This document shows, piece by piece, positions 54,484 to 63,385 of a DNA stretch of 64,000 nucleotides (positions within the stretch are counted from its first letter, which is position 1; each line of letters starts with the position of its first letter). A model generated the notes under the pieces. That model worked only from the letters and a program-made list of their open reading frames with translations. It was not told the origin of the DNA and searched no databases. The DNA comes from Bdellovibrionales bacterium (GTDB taxonomy: Bacteria; Myxococcota; XYA12-FULL-58-9; SYDY01), in assembly GCA_005801425.1 (NCBI GenBank), contig SYDY01000063.1:7683-71682 (forward strand). The letters run 5' to 3'. The position numbers were made by a program, and so were the translations under genes.

Positions 54484-56145
54484 ATGCAGATCGAAGAAAT
54501 TGTTGAAGAATGGTTAGCGCACGACCCCGATCCCAACACGCGATTTGCGTTGAAGCGCTTGTTGGACGCCCATGATCTCAATACATTGCGTGCGCTTTTT
54601 GCAGGGCGTTTGTCCTTTGGCACTGCGGGTTTACGTGCAGAAGTAGGCCCAGGACCACTTCGCATGAATTGTTTGGTGGTTAGACAAACAACTGCAGGGC
54701 TCGCACAATATCTTGCCAAAACGGTGCCTGATGCTGAAAAACGCGGCATTGTGGTTGGTTGTGATGCGCGCATTGATTCAACACGTTTTGCATCCGAAGC
54801 TGTCGCTATTCTTTTAGAACATGGCTTTATTGTGCATCATTTCCAAACGCCTATGCCCACGCCCGTTTTGGCCTTTGCTGTACGCGATCTTGGTGCATCA
54901 GCGGGTATTGTAATAACGGCGAGCCATAATCCAAGCACCGACAATGGCATCAAAGTGTATTGGGGCGATGGAGCACAAGTCATTCCACCCCATGATACAG
55001 GCATTGCCTATGCCATTACCGCAGGGGCGCAACTTGCTGCGCCATCCCTCAATAGGGCCCAGCAAGCTACACACATACGGTATGACGAAGACAGTGTCGT
55101 CGAACGTGCCTATATTGCAACGATCTTAGGAAAGACCCATACAACGCACGTTCAGCCATCCATCGCCTATTCGCCACTCCATGGCGTAGGAGGCCGTATT
55201 GCGCAGCTCGTGTTGCAACGCGCGGGATTTTCACAGGTTCATGTCGTTGCCTCACAAATAAAACCCAATGGTCGCTTCCCCGGCATCCCTTATCCCAACC
55301 CTGAATATCCAGAAGCATTTCATGAAGTGGTCACATTGGCGGATCAGGTCGGTGCAGATCTCGCTTTGGCGAACGACCCCGATGCGGATCGTCTTGCCGT
55401 CGGGGTACGCGATGATGATGGCAATTTACGCGTTTTAACAGGAAATCAAATCGGTGTGTTGCTCGCCGATTATGTTTTGGGCGGCCATACGAATCATTGT
55501 GCAGTAGGAACAACGATCGTGTCATCGCGTATGCTATCGCGCATGGCAGAGCATGAAGGTGCAGATTACTTTGAAACCCTGACTGGCTTTAAGTGGCTCG
55601 CTGCCCATGCTGCTATTTTAGAAAAATCAGAAACACGTTGGCTTTTTGCTTATGAAGAGGCGCTTGGATACGGACTTCATTCTGAGATCCGAGATAAAGA
55701 CGGCATCAGTGCTTTGCTCGCATTTGCTCAACTGACGGCACGCTGTATGGAAAACAGCACCTCCCCATGGAAACGCTTGGGTGAACTGTATCTGCTTTAT
55801 GGTATGCATATCACAACACAGATCACCATGCGTTTGGAGAGATCGGGCGGTGAGATAATGCAAGAACTTCGCACGCGAACGGGCACGTCTGATTTTCCAT
55901 TGCTCTATGATTATCGCAATGCCATCAAAGGCCTTCCTACAACAGATCTGTTGGAGTTTTGTGCTGGCGATACACGTATTTTGATCCGTCCTTCAGGCAC
56001 AGAACCTATTCTTAAATGCTACGCCGAACGCGTGGTGCCTCTTGCATCGGATGATTTTTGGTTTACCGCCTATGCTGAATATGAAATCCAACTGAAACAA
56101 ACAGTACAAGCCTTCATGTCTAAATTGGTACATGTTTCTGCATGA
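54484..56145 (+). CDS. Phosphoglucomutase/phosphomannomutase (PGM2-like)
   Basis: 553 residues of the alpha-D-phosphohexomutase family. The phosphoserine loop is TASHNPSTDNGIKVYWGDG, the metal loop is NDPDADRLAVGV, the sugar loop is FAYEEALGYG and the phosphate-binding end is RPSGTEPILKCY. FGTAGLRAEVGPGPLRMN is typical of the long PGM2 branch. ATG 54484 follows GCGAGGAGC. It supplies glucose 1-phosphate, the substrate of RfbF, so it may feed the polysaccharide genes. Confidence 0.93.
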   Translation: MQIEEIVEEWLAHDPDPNTRFALKRLLDAHDLNTLRALFAGRLSFGTAGLRAEVGPGPLRMNCLVVRQTTAGLAQYLAKTVPDAEKRGIVVGCDARIDSTRFASEAVAILLEHGFIVHHFQTPMPTPVLAFAVRDLGASAGIVITASHNPSTDNGIKVYWGDGAQVIPPHDTGIAYAITAGAQLAAPSLNRAQQATHIRYDEDSVVERAYIATILGKTHTTHVQPSIAYSPLHGVGGRIAQLVLQRAGFSQVHVVASQIKPNGRFPGIPYPNPEYPEAFHEVVTLADQVGADLALANDPDADRLAVGVRDDDGNLRVLTGNQIGVLLADYVLGGHTNHCAVGTTIVSSRMLSRMAEHEGADYFETLTGFKWLAAHAAILEKSETRWLFAYEEALGYGLHSEIRDKDGISALLAFAQLTARCMENSTSPWKRLGELYLLYGMHITTQITMRLERSGGEIMQELRTRTGTSDFPLLYDYRNAIKGLPTTDLLEFCAGDTRILIRPSGTEPILKCYAERVVPLASDDFWFTAYAEYEIQLKQTVQAFMSKLVHVSA

Positions 56146-56224
56146 AAAAATCCACGCTTGCTATGGTCTCCCCATGCTTGTAAGAAAATACATGAGATGG
56201 GGCAGGGATGACCATGAACGATAA

Positions 56225-56257
56225 ATACTGTGCGCGGGTAAGATTTGCGCACAGTAT
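56225..56257. promoter_or_regulatory. Perfect inverted repeat upstream of the cold-shock gene
   Basis: ATACTGTGCGC at 56225-56235 and GCGCACAGTAT at 56247-56257 are exact reverse complements with an 11-nt loop. There is no T run after it, so it is not an obvious terminator for the mutase gene 80 nt upstream. It may be an operator or part of a structured leader of the cold-shock mRNA. Confidence 0.5.
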
Positions 56258-56379
56258 CTGCTGCAGGATATTCGTATTCGGACTTCCCAATGCCTCTCGG
56301 TGCGAACATATGCGAGCCGGATCATGAAGTGGCACGCACCAACGACAAATCAACCGAGCAGAGAAGAAGGAAGCGCAGC

Positions 56380-56607
56380 ATGAGTAGCCAAGACCAAAAT
56401 CAGCAACGTGGGACCGTCAAGTGGTTCAACGACAGCAAAGGCTTTGGATTCATCACACCAGAAGATGGCGGCGAGGATGTATTTGTTCATTTTTCGGCCA
56501 TTTTGTCTGATGGATTCAAATCGTTGGCTGAGGGTCAGCATGTTGAATTTGAAGTGATCCGGAGCGACAAAGGCTTGCAGGCAAAAGCTGTACGCGCACT
56601 CGCCTGA
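56380..56607 (+). CDS. Cold-shock protein, CspA family
   Basis: 75-residue single-strand nucleic acid chaperone. RNP1-like [12 protein letters not shown] and RNP2-like VFVHFSAI are present, and the N-terminus is [17 protein letters not shown] 56380 (MSSQDQNQ) is preceded by AGAAGAAGGAAG; the frame is open upstream but has no family sequence. The leader between the preceding gene and this start is 234 nt, consistent with a long regulatory 5' UTR. Stop abuts the convergent oxidase gene. Confidence 0.95.
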   Translation: MSSQDQNQQRGTVKWFNDSKGFGFITPEDGGEDVFVHFSAILSDGFKSLAEGQHVEFEVIRSDKGLQAKAVRALA

Positions 56608-57870
56608 TCAATGCCCTTGCATCACCGCCCCATCAGGCATTCCCATCATCCAATTCATATCAAAATCATGGAAAATAATCAGGTAATCGCGATCAAGACG
56701 CATCTCTTCCTCAGGCGTTTTAACCACGATGGCTGAAAACAAACCTCGACCGATATTTTCTTGTGATCGTGCGTGATCATGCATTGGCCATGTTCCAGCA
56801 GTGTCCGCCGTCCATTCATACACAACATCGGAGCCACCCGGCCACGCCACATCATCAGGTGTTGTGCCATCGTTGTTGATATCGTAACGAACCCCATGAG
56901 GATGCAGTGACGCCGGTGCTTCTTTCATGACGTTACGCAAATGCACACGCACGTGGGTGCCAAGCCTCAACGCCAAAACCCATGGCATCCATGTGGTTTC
57001 TTGAGGCCGGATCATCTGCTGAATGGTAGATGATGTTGCTTGCCTAAACGTCGCTTCATCAGAAAAGGGAATATACAACCGCGCAAGGCGTTCAACCGAT
57101 TGTAGCGACGATGTAAACGTATCAAATTCACGGGCAACAGCCAATGGAACCTCTGCAGCAACCACCCATACATCCACCGTTTGCCCATCCCCCCCAAGAA
57201 GCGGCGGAAGTTCTGTGGGATAGCGCCCATCGACACCAACACCTGTGGTGTCGCCTGGTTCTGTCACGCGAAAGATCCCCCACATCCCTGAAAGCATATG
57301 AGGCTCCACATGACAGTGATACATCCAATCGCCTGCGCCGGCACGCGGTATTGCACTCAATGCACCGGCACCGGCATAAAACTCCGCACCATCATACACT
57401 TCGGCTGGCATCAATTCACGTGTGTCGATAAACCGATTTCCCTCAGGCCAGATGTGCCCATGCACATGAAAATCATGCATTTCCGGCCCGTATGATATCA
57501 CACGAATTTTCACACGTTCTCCCACGCTTGCGCGCAAAAGAGGCGTGAGAGGATCAGGTAACATCATGGATGCATGACTGCCTGAGCCCATCATGAGATC
57601 TGCTTCGCTGATGGGACTCACTTTTTTGGAATTAAGAAGCATCCATCGTGCGTAGAGATTTTCCGAACGAAAGTTGAGACTGTGTCCGTGATTGCACATC
57701 ACGTGGGCGTTATTACCACTCCCCATGGGCAAGCACCCAAGCTGAACCTGCTCACGGGTAAGCGGTGCCGTAGATAATTCGTGCGCATGATCATCATGCG
57801 CATCATCCCCATGCCCTTGCACGCAGGCACACGCCATCACATTCACAACACAAAATAAACGTTTTATCAT
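56608..57870 (-). CDS. Multicopper oxidase with swapped domain order
   Basis: 420 residues, signal peptide, His-rich mature N-terminus. Four HxH pairs for a trinuclear copper site: His135/137 (FHVHGH), His185/187 (YHCHVEPH), His323/325 (LHPHGV) and His364/366 (PMHDHA). Type 1 copper ligands are His132, Cys186, His191 and Met196. In ordinary laccases the HCH block is at the C-terminus; here it lies in the first cupredoxin domain, as in type C two-domain oxidases. Coupled (ATGA) to a small lipoprotein. Substrate may be metal ions or phenols. Confidence 0.88.
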   Translation of the reverse strand: MIKRLFCVVNVMACACVQGHGDDAHDDHAHELSTAPLTREQVQLGCLPMGSGNNAHVMCNHGHSLNFRSENLYARWMLLNSKKVSPISEADLMMGSGSHASMMLPDPLTPLLRASVGERVKIRVISYGPEMHDFHVHGHIWPEGNRFIDTRELMPAEVYDGAEFYAGAGALSAIPRAGAGDWMYHCHVEPHMLSGMWGIFRVTEPGDTTGVGVDGRYPTELPPLLGGDGQTVDVWVVAAEVPLAVAREFDTFTSSLQSVERLARLYIPFSDEATFRQATSSTIQQMIRPQETTWMPWVLALRLGTHVRVHLRNVMKEAPASLHPHGVRYDINNDGTTPDDVAWPGGSDVVYEWTADTAGTWPMHDHARSQENIGRGLFSAIVVKTPEEEMRLDRDYLIIFHDFDMNWMMGMPDGAVMQGH

Positions 57871-58334
57871 GAAATCGCGATATCATACGCCACAAGATCA
57901 GTAACGGCTTCTTCGACAATGTCGAGACTCAAAGACCAAAGTCCCCGCATACTGGCTGCAACATTCTTGATCACATATTTTCCATCACCCACTTCTTCGA
58001 CAAATGGAATCTTGCTTCCTCCATGACCCATTTCTTTATGAATAAACATCACCGAGATCGTAAGGCCTGAAACAGGCAATCCGTCTGTATTGCGTACCGT
58101 GAGATCCAAATTTTTTACCAAGCCCACGGCAAAAGGCTCAGGAATATCAAGCCATACGCGATAATACGCATCTTGCGTTGACTTCATGATACCCGCAGGC
58201 TCAGGTGTCGGCGTGACATCGGTGGGTTGGGTATTGTCATTCTCAGGCGGTAAATCAACCGTTGGTGCTTCATTGCTTCCACAGGCCCCAAATGCGATCG
58301 CAAAAACAAATACAGAAATTTTAGAAATAATCAT
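57867..58334 (-). CDS. Small lipoprotein, YtkA/FixH-like domain
   Basis: 155 residues from ATG 58334, preceded by GGGGAGAA. Lipobox FGAC, Pro/Thr-rich spacer, then a beta-sandwich (YYRVWLDIPEPFAVGLVKNLDLTV, MFIHKEMGHGGSKIPFVEEVGDGKYVI). The MGHGG with downstream GDGKY is typical of YtkA-like domains, which are often with copper proteins. Directly upstream of the multicopper oxidase in the same unit. Confidence 0.75.
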   Translation of the reverse strand: MIISKISVFVFAIAFGACGSNEAPTVDLPPENDNTQPTDVTPTPEPAGIMKSTQDAYYRVWLDIPEPFAVGLVKNLDLTVRNTDGLPVSGLTISVMFIHKEMGHGGSKIPFVEEVGDGKYVIKNVAASMRGLWSLSLDIVEEAVTDLVAYDIAIS

Positions 58335-58441
58335 GACTTCTCCCCGCACAGCATAGGCCTGCGCAGGGAAAACGTGACTTATATTTTAAGAAAAAGACAA
58401 AAAAACGATTCGCATACCTGATCTGCCTACAGTGTCAAAAA

Positions 58442-58480
58442 GTTCTGTTTCGGACAAATGTTGTTCGACTCTGACAGAAC
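58442..58480. promoter_or_regulatory. Long interrupted dyad upstream of the metalloprotease gene
   Basis: GTTCTGT ... ACAGAAC outer arms (7 of 7) and TCGGACAA ... TTGTTCGA inner arms (7 of 8) are centred on ATG at 58458-58460, with a bulge on the right side. It lies 62 nt before the start at 58542. It could be a regulator site or an mRNA hairpin. Confidence 0.45.
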
Positions 58481-58541
58481 CATCACAAATTCAAAAGCAC
58501 TCAAAATATCTCCGGCTATACTCTGGTATGGGGGTAATCAT

Positions 58542-60449
58542 ATGGAAGCAAAAGAAATTGTGCGACGTGTGGTTTGCTTCTCTGGTGTTGCTCTTGCTTG
58601 CTTGATTTCAATTCCAAGTTTTGCTGATACAACTCCGCTTCATGCCATGCCGTTACAATCGCAGATGCAGTTTCTAATGCTGCCCCAAGCAGCACAACGA
58701 GTGGCGCAAGAACAGCTTCAAAAGATGGGACATTTCGATGAGGCCCGTACCGTTTTGGACCACTCCGGGCGTTTCTTTATCGTTGAAGATCCTGTCCATG
58801 ATGGACCAACTTTTCGCGACATGCGTTCTCCCATGCGCACCATCTCCGACACACCTATTTCAGGGTTTACCGCACAAGGTGTTCCCATTTTTCACAGCTT
58901 TCCTGGGGCAACAAACGTCATTTATCTTAACTTTCTAGGTGGTGCTATTTCGGGTACTGCGTGGAACGATTACACCGGGGTGGCACGTTTTGATGCGCTT
59001 CCCTACGATCCCGACAATAACAACGGTTTTTCCGTGGCGGAACAAAATTCCATGGCCGGCATATGGCGCCGTGTTGCGGAGGATTATGCCCCCTGGAAAG
59101 TTGACGTTACCACGGAACGCCCTGCCAATTTTACCACCACCACATTGACTGCCATGATCACCAAGCATCTCACAGCATCGGGGGTACCCATGCCTTCGTC
59201 CGGTGCCGGTGGCATTGCATATGTTGATATATTCAATTTCAGTCAGTCCGCTTATTATGCACCTGCATTGATCTATTACGATAATTTGGCGGGTGGCCTT
59301 GAAAACATAGTGGCTGAAGCAACAACCCACGAACTCGGTCATAACTTTGGTCTTTCCCACGACGGTATCACAAATGGCAGCGCATATTATGGCGGTGCAG
59401 GTACCGGGAATAGTTCGTGGGGCCCGATCATGGGCGCGCCGTATTCTCGTTCTGTTACTGTATTTAACAATGGTGATTATGCCGGTGCCAACAACCACGA
59501 AGATGATTTGGCCATTCTTACCGCGCACATGGGTCTTAAGGTCGACGACGTTCCCAACACCGCCATCACTGCCGCACCGTTGACTAAAACCAATGGTACG
59601 TTCAGTCGCAGCGGGTTGGTCGAATGGTACACCGATATAGATGTGTTTGCCGTCGACGATATCAACTCGCTGACAGTTTCTGTCACACCGTACCGAAGCA
59701 CCACGAATACGCCAGGCAACAACGTGGACTTGGCGTTGGAGCTATTCGACACCGCGGGAAATCGCGTCGTTCTCTCCAGCCCCGATGATTCAAGCGCCGC
59801 ATCGCTGTCGGCCATCAATCTCGTTCCCGGAAGATATTATATTAGAGTGTTTCCCGTGGGCAATCCCGTCACACCATACTCTGTTTATGGCATGATGGGT
59901 CAGTATGATCTCGCAGGAACTTACACCAATGCGCCACCGCCACCAACATCCACTGTTATTTACCAAGCAACCATGGCCACCTATCCGACGGGGTGGACCG
60001 TCAACGTGGCGGGCACATGGCAATACGGAAAACCAAGTTCCATACCAGACCCCAAGGGCTTTGCGGTGGTTGGCACAGTGATCAATGGAACGGGTTTGTA
60101 TCCCGAACCCATTGCCAATGCGCAGCAACTTATTTCCAAGGGTTTTGCAACCGTAGGGTATACATCGGCGACGCTCACGTTTGATCGTTTTTTGGGTATT
60201 CAAGCGGACGATGTTGCAAGCGTCCATGCATGCGATGCGGCTGGGTGCACATTGCTGTGGAACAACAACAATGCTGCAGTCATCGATACGGCGTGGCAAA
60301 CCATCACTTACACCATTCCCGCCGCGAAGCTTGGCAAGGAGAAAGTCGCGATTCGATTTGGCATTGGCCCCGTCAAAAAACCTGCCGTTGGATCGAGCAC
60401 AAGCTTTGGTTGGAACATCAAGAATTTCAAGATCACTGGGAACAAGTAG
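58542..60449 (+). CDS. Secreted metzincin-type zinc metalloprotease
   Basis: 635 residues from ATG 58542. Signal peptide (CFSGVALACLISIPSFADT). Zinc motif HELGHNFGLSHD (His263, His267, His273) with the downstream Met-turn IMGAPYS. The adamalysin-like HExGHxxGxxHD pattern is clear. A pre-peptidase C-terminal-like beta domain follows (ITFSRSG-like SRSGLVEWYTDIDVF and LVPGRYYIRVFPV), and a second beta-sandwich closes the protein (WTVNVAGTWQYGKP). Likely extracellular, for degrading peptides or prey protein. Confidence 0.87.
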   Translation: MEAKEIVRRVVCFSGVALACLISIPSFADTTPLHAMPLQSQMQFLMLPQAAQRVAQEQLQKMGHFDEARTVLDHSGRFFIVEDPVHDGPTFRDMRSPMRTISDTPISGFTAQGVPIFHSFPGATNVIYLNFLGGAISGTAWNDYTGVARFDALPYDPDNNNGFSVAEQNSMAGIWRRVAEDYAPWKVDVTTERPANFTTTTLTAMITKHLTASGVPMPSSGAGGIAYVDIFNFSQSAYYAPALIYYDNLAGGLENIVAEATTHELGHNFGLSHDGITNGSAYYGGAGTGNSSWGPIMGAPYSRSVTVFNNGDYAGANNHEDDLAILTAHMGLKVDDVPNTAITAAPLTKTNGTFSRSGLVEWYTDIDVFAVDDINSLTVSVTPYRSTTNTPGNNVDLALELFDTAGNRVVLSSPDDSSAASLSAINLVPGRYYIRVFPVGNPVTPYSVYGMMGQYDLAGTYTNAPPPPTSTVIYQATMATYPTGWTVNVAGTWQYGKPSSIPDPKGFAVVGTVINGTGLYPEPIANAQQLISKGFATVGYTSATLTFDRFLGIQADDVASVHACDAAGCTLLWNNNNAAVIDTAWQTITYTIPAAKLGKEKVAIRFGIGPVKKPAVGSSTSFGWNIKNFKITGNK

Positions 60450-60479
60450 GGCGTGTCATACTGTCGCAATCAGGTCATA

Positions 60480-60902
60480 CTAACCCCGTAGCACGTGATA
60501 CTGCCGAGTCACCAAAGCACTTGCGCCTACGCCCATGGCAACCGCCAATATCGTGCCTAGGCCGAAACACGTGCAAACAAGTCCCGCCGTGGCAAGTGCG
60601 CTTGCAGAAGCGGTAACCCAATATTCGGCCGACAATCGCCATATCCCAGCACGACGTGCAATCACCATGCCTGCCAAAGCCCCGCCCGTGGCACACGCCA
60701 CAGAACACCACGACACGCAAAACAGACCAAACATTTGTGCATGGTCGTCTGCATGCCCATTGGCCAGAATCGCCACACCAGCCGGAATAAGTCCTGCGAG
60801 CAAACCTGATCGCAATCCCGCGTAAACGCCAAACCAAAATCGGCCGCGTTCGTAAGCCCGCAGAAGATCCGCTTCACGCGCGTTTTGTATTTTCGTGCTC
60901 AT
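60480..60902 (-). CDS. Membrane protein of the ECF sigma operon
   Basis: 140 residues, four hydrophobic helices after a charged N-terminus (IQNAREADLLRAYERGRFWFG). Overlaps the sigma-factor gene by 29 nt. DUF1109-type anti-sigma factors have a similar place, but it is shorter than those; an anti-sigma role is inference from position. Confidence 0.6.
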   Translation of the reverse strand: MSTKIQNAREADLLRAYERGRFWFGVYAGLRSGLLAGLIPAGVAILANGHADDHAQMFGLFCVSWCSVACATGGALAGMVIARRAGIWRLSAEYWVTASASALATAGLVCTCFGLGTILAVAMGVGASALVTRQYHVLRG

Positions 60903-61422
60903 GCTTCACCCACAAACGCTTTAACCGCGCCAAAGCCCGCTGACGACGTTTGCGAAATGCCGCCGTCCACGGATGTCCATGTTCACCCACCCCAATCTCC
61001 AAAGCATCTTTATCCGATGGAGATAAACGATCCATCAACATGTGCAATACCGACTCAAGATCCAATTTAAGTATTTCTTGTTCTGGAGAAAGAGGAGATA
61101 TCGATTCCGGTAAATGATATTTCTCACGCCGCAACCGTTGCGTTCGCCACGTCCGACATTCCCAACTGGCCAAAGTAAGCGCCCACGTCAGCACATCACC
61201 TGCAGGATCAAAACATGTGGCTTGAAAAAAAAGTTTATGAAGCGTCTGCTGTGCCAGATCTTCTGCGGCATCCTCATCGCCCACAAGCCGCGCGCACCAT
61301 AAGCGTACGCGCGGCCATAACTGCGCGAAAATCGGACTAAATGCCGAACGATCTCCGCCTGCGAGCTGCAGCATCAGCCCATTGAGACGTATACGATCTG
61401 CTGGGCTCAGCCGCTGAAGCAT
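60874..61422 (-). CDS. ECF-type RNA polymerase sigma factor
   Basis: 182 residues from ATG 61422, one nucleotide after the stop of the small CPC peptide gene. Region 2 is LVGDEDAAEDLAQQTLHKLFFQ; region 4 is RLSPSDKDALEIGVGEHGHPWTAAFRKRRQRALARLKR, with a less usual turn (GEHGHPW). The coupled downstream membrane protein may be its anti-sigma factor. Confidence 0.85.
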   Translation of the reverse strand: MLQRLSPADRIRLNGLMLQLAGGDRSAFSPIFAQLWPRVRLWCARLVGDEDAAEDLAQQTLHKLFFQATCFDPAGDVLTWALTLASWECRTWRTQRLRREKYHLPESISPLSPEQEILKLDLESVLHMLMDRLSPSDKDALEIGVGEHGHPWTAAFRKRRQRALARLKRLWVKHEHENTKRA

Positions 61423-61423
61423 G

Positions 61424-61555
61424 TCAACTGTCTGTATGGCACGGACATGGATCACAAGGACAGTCCTCACCGCACGGACATAATCCCGCAGACAAACCAA
61501 TGGCGGGCAACGCAAGTCCGAACAACATCGTCAACACATGAGAAAAACGTCGCAT
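61424..61555 (-). CDS. 43-residue secreted Cys-rich peptide with three CPC motifs
   Basis: Starts at ATG 61555 behind a good AAGGAG (6-nt spacing). Residues 1-24 are a signal peptide (RRFSHVLTMLFGLALPAIGLSAG). The mature part is LCPCGEDCPCDPCPCHTDS: CPC at 26-28, 32-34 and 37-39, then His40. Six Cys in 14 residues suggest metal binding or disulfides. The stop lies 1 nt before the ECF sigma ATG, so it may be the sensor or effector of that system. No known family. Confidence 0.65.
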   Translation of the reverse strand: MRRFSHVLTMLFGLALPAIGLSAGLCPCGEDCPCDPCPCHTDS

Positions 61556-61572
61556 CGCTGTCTCCTTTTAGA

Positions 61573-61592
61573 AAAGCCAGACGCCTGGCTTT
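61573..61592. promoter_or_regulatory. Perfect 8-bp palindrome between the ECF unit and dnaJ
   Basis: AAAGCCAG-ACGC-CTGGCTTT, exact inverted repeat with 4-nt loop, 18 nt upstream of the CPC peptide start and 88 nt from the DnaJ start. Placed as an operator would be; a short mRNA hairpin is the other option. Confidence 0.45.
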
Positions 61593-61679
61593 CGTATAGG
61601 CAGCCCATGCACCCGCGTGACATATTTTTTTCAGCCCTTGCCAGAACAGTCATGCAAAATCTACAATCGGTGCAAGCCT

Positions 61680-62768
61680 ATGAATACGCATTATGACATA
61701 TTAGGTGTTTCACCCGATGCAAGCATGGCCGATATCAAAGCGGCGTATCGGTATATGGCCAAAGCACTTCATCCCGACAAAGCAGGAGGCGATCCTGCTG
61801 CCGAAGAACAATTTAAAGCCCTATCTGCGGCCTATCGCATTTTGTCCAACCCTTTGCGACGTCGCCATTACGACGCAACACTCAAAATAAAAAATCCCAC
61901 GCCCGAAAATATTATTGCTGCAATCAAAGACATTGCTTGGGGCGTTTTTGAAAACATAACAGGACGCAAGCATTCGCTTGAACGCCATCATGGCATGGCT
62001 GGACGCGATCACAATTACACACTCACAATCGATCTTCCACTCGCTATGCTTGGTGGTGAAACATCGCTCGACGTCGCAATAAGCGGCCTATGTGAGACAT
62101 GCCATGGAACCGGTACTGCGCCAGGATCTATACAAAAACCTTGCCAACCTTGCCGTGCCACTGGAGAAATTCGCTTTCATCAAGGTCTATTTACCATGCG
62201 CAAACAATGCACAGTGTGCCGTGGTCAAGGGCGCGTGACCATGGCACCATGTATTTCATGTGAAGGCCATGGACGCATTCCTCGAACAACCACCATGCGC
62301 GTCAAAGTGCCAAAAAATACACGTTACGGCACAGTCTTGCGCTATGCAGGCCTGGGCACACCCGGGCCCCAAGGAACATGTGGCGATCTACGCGTAACAA
62401 TCCACATCAACGCCCATCCATTCTTCGACCGCCGAACCGACGGGATACATTGCACCGTGCCGATCACCTTCACGCAAGCAGCCCTTGGCGCAACTTTGGA
62501 CGTTCCGTGCATCACCGGAGAAATGCGAACCATTCAAATACAACCCGGTACCCAATCGGGCACCGTGCTCTCTTTGCACAATCCACCTTGTGATATTCCA
62601 CACAAAATTCGACTTCAGATAGAAACCCCCCAAGCCGCAGATCCACAGCTACGAGAAATTCTCGAGTCGCTTAAGAATATGGAACAAAATTTGGTGGGTT
62701 ATCCGCGCGTGAATAATTTTAAGAAATCTTCTTTGGAACGTGGGCGTCCCGCCAAACAAAATCATTGA
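61680..62768 (+). CDS. DnaJ-type Hsp40 co-chaperone
   Basis: 362 residues. J domain with the HPD motif at 31-33 (ALHPDKAGG), four zinc CxxCxG repeats (CETCHGTG, CQPCRATG, CTVCRGQG, CISCEGHG) and two C-terminal substrate domains. The Gly/Phe linker between J domain and zinc part is nearly missing; a Lys/Asn-rich stretch (KIKNPTPENIIAAIKD) is there instead. Probably a second DnaJ rather than the housekeeping one. Confidence 0.93.
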   Translation: MNTHYDILGVSPDASMADIKAAYRYMAKALHPDKAGGDPAAEEQFKALSAAYRILSNPLRRRHYDATLKIKNPTPENIIAAIKDIAWGVFENITGRKHSLERHHGMAGRDHNYTLTIDLPLAMLGGETSLDVAISGLCETCHGTGTAPGSIQKPCQPCRATGEIRFHQGLFTMRKQCTVCRGQGRVTMAPCISCEGHGRIPRTTTMRVKVPKNTRYGTVLRYAGLGTPGPQGTCGDLRVTIHINAHPFFDRRTDGIHCTVPITFTQAALGATLDVPCITGEMRTIQIQPGTQSGTVLSLHNPPCDIPHKIRLQIETPQAADPQLREILESLKNMEQNLVGYPRVNNFKKSSLERGRPAKQNH

Positions 62769-62821
62769 TCGCGCGACGAACATACAATAGCGATGGCATC
62801 CATTAAACTCGGGAGGGGAAG

Positions 62822-63379
62822 ATGTTTGCTCGCGTGATACTGTTCGTCACGTTGCTTATCAGTACAATCAACTGCGGAACGGACAATAGTTCATCTCACA
62901 ATCAACCGGAAACGCCCTCAAGCAGCAACAACATCGCCGTCGCCGCAGATCTTCAAACACAACAGAGACTCTGCGCGGAGGTATGTGAACATTTTCGGCA
63001 AACATGTAACTTTCAACCCAGTGACGGCGACTTCGAAGAATGCCTTGATGAGTGTAGACAAAAATCCAACAGCACACGATCCGAGTTCTTCAAACCACTC
63101 GCGGAATGCGTACTGAGTCTTTCAGCATGTCCCGACAAACATCTCGGACAGCAATGCGAGACATCGGCTTCCGTAGGGCTGAAGCCAACCGAGGCCCACT
63201 ACACCTATGCGAGGAGCTGCACAGCAATAGCGAACACATGTCACAATGTGAGTTTGAACCCTGAATGCGATATCGGTGGCAAAATCCTCACCTACACAGA
63301 CGAACGAACCAACGCAATGACAGCATGCTTCACACAAGCGTGTGAGTCGATACAAGCGTGTCTTTCTGCTTTAGACTGA
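62822..63379 (+). CDS. Cys-rich lipoprotein
   Basis: 185 residues, ATG behind GGGAGGGGAAG. Lipobox STINC (Cys about 18), Ser/Asn-rich linker, then about 14 Cys in helical spacings (CAEVCEHFRQTCNF, CLDECRQK, CTAIANTCHN) that could form a disulfide-linked bundle. Similar small Cys-rich lipoproteins are frequent in Myxococcota. Function unknown. Confidence 0.75.
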   Translation: MFARVILFVTLLISTINCGTDNSSSHNQPETPSSSNNIAVAADLQTQQRLCAEVCEHFRQTCNFQPSDGDFEECLDECRQKSNSTRSEFFKPLAECVLSLSACPDKHLGQQCETSASVGLKPTEAHYTYARSCTAIANTCHNVSLNPECDIGGKILTYTDERTNAMTACFTQACESIQACLSALD

Positions 63380-63385
63380 TCCCTT

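Noticed and set aside
58935-59528. Minus-strand open frame of 197 codons
   Set aside because: Lies inside the secreted metalloprotease gene, is rich in unlikely residues and has no motif.
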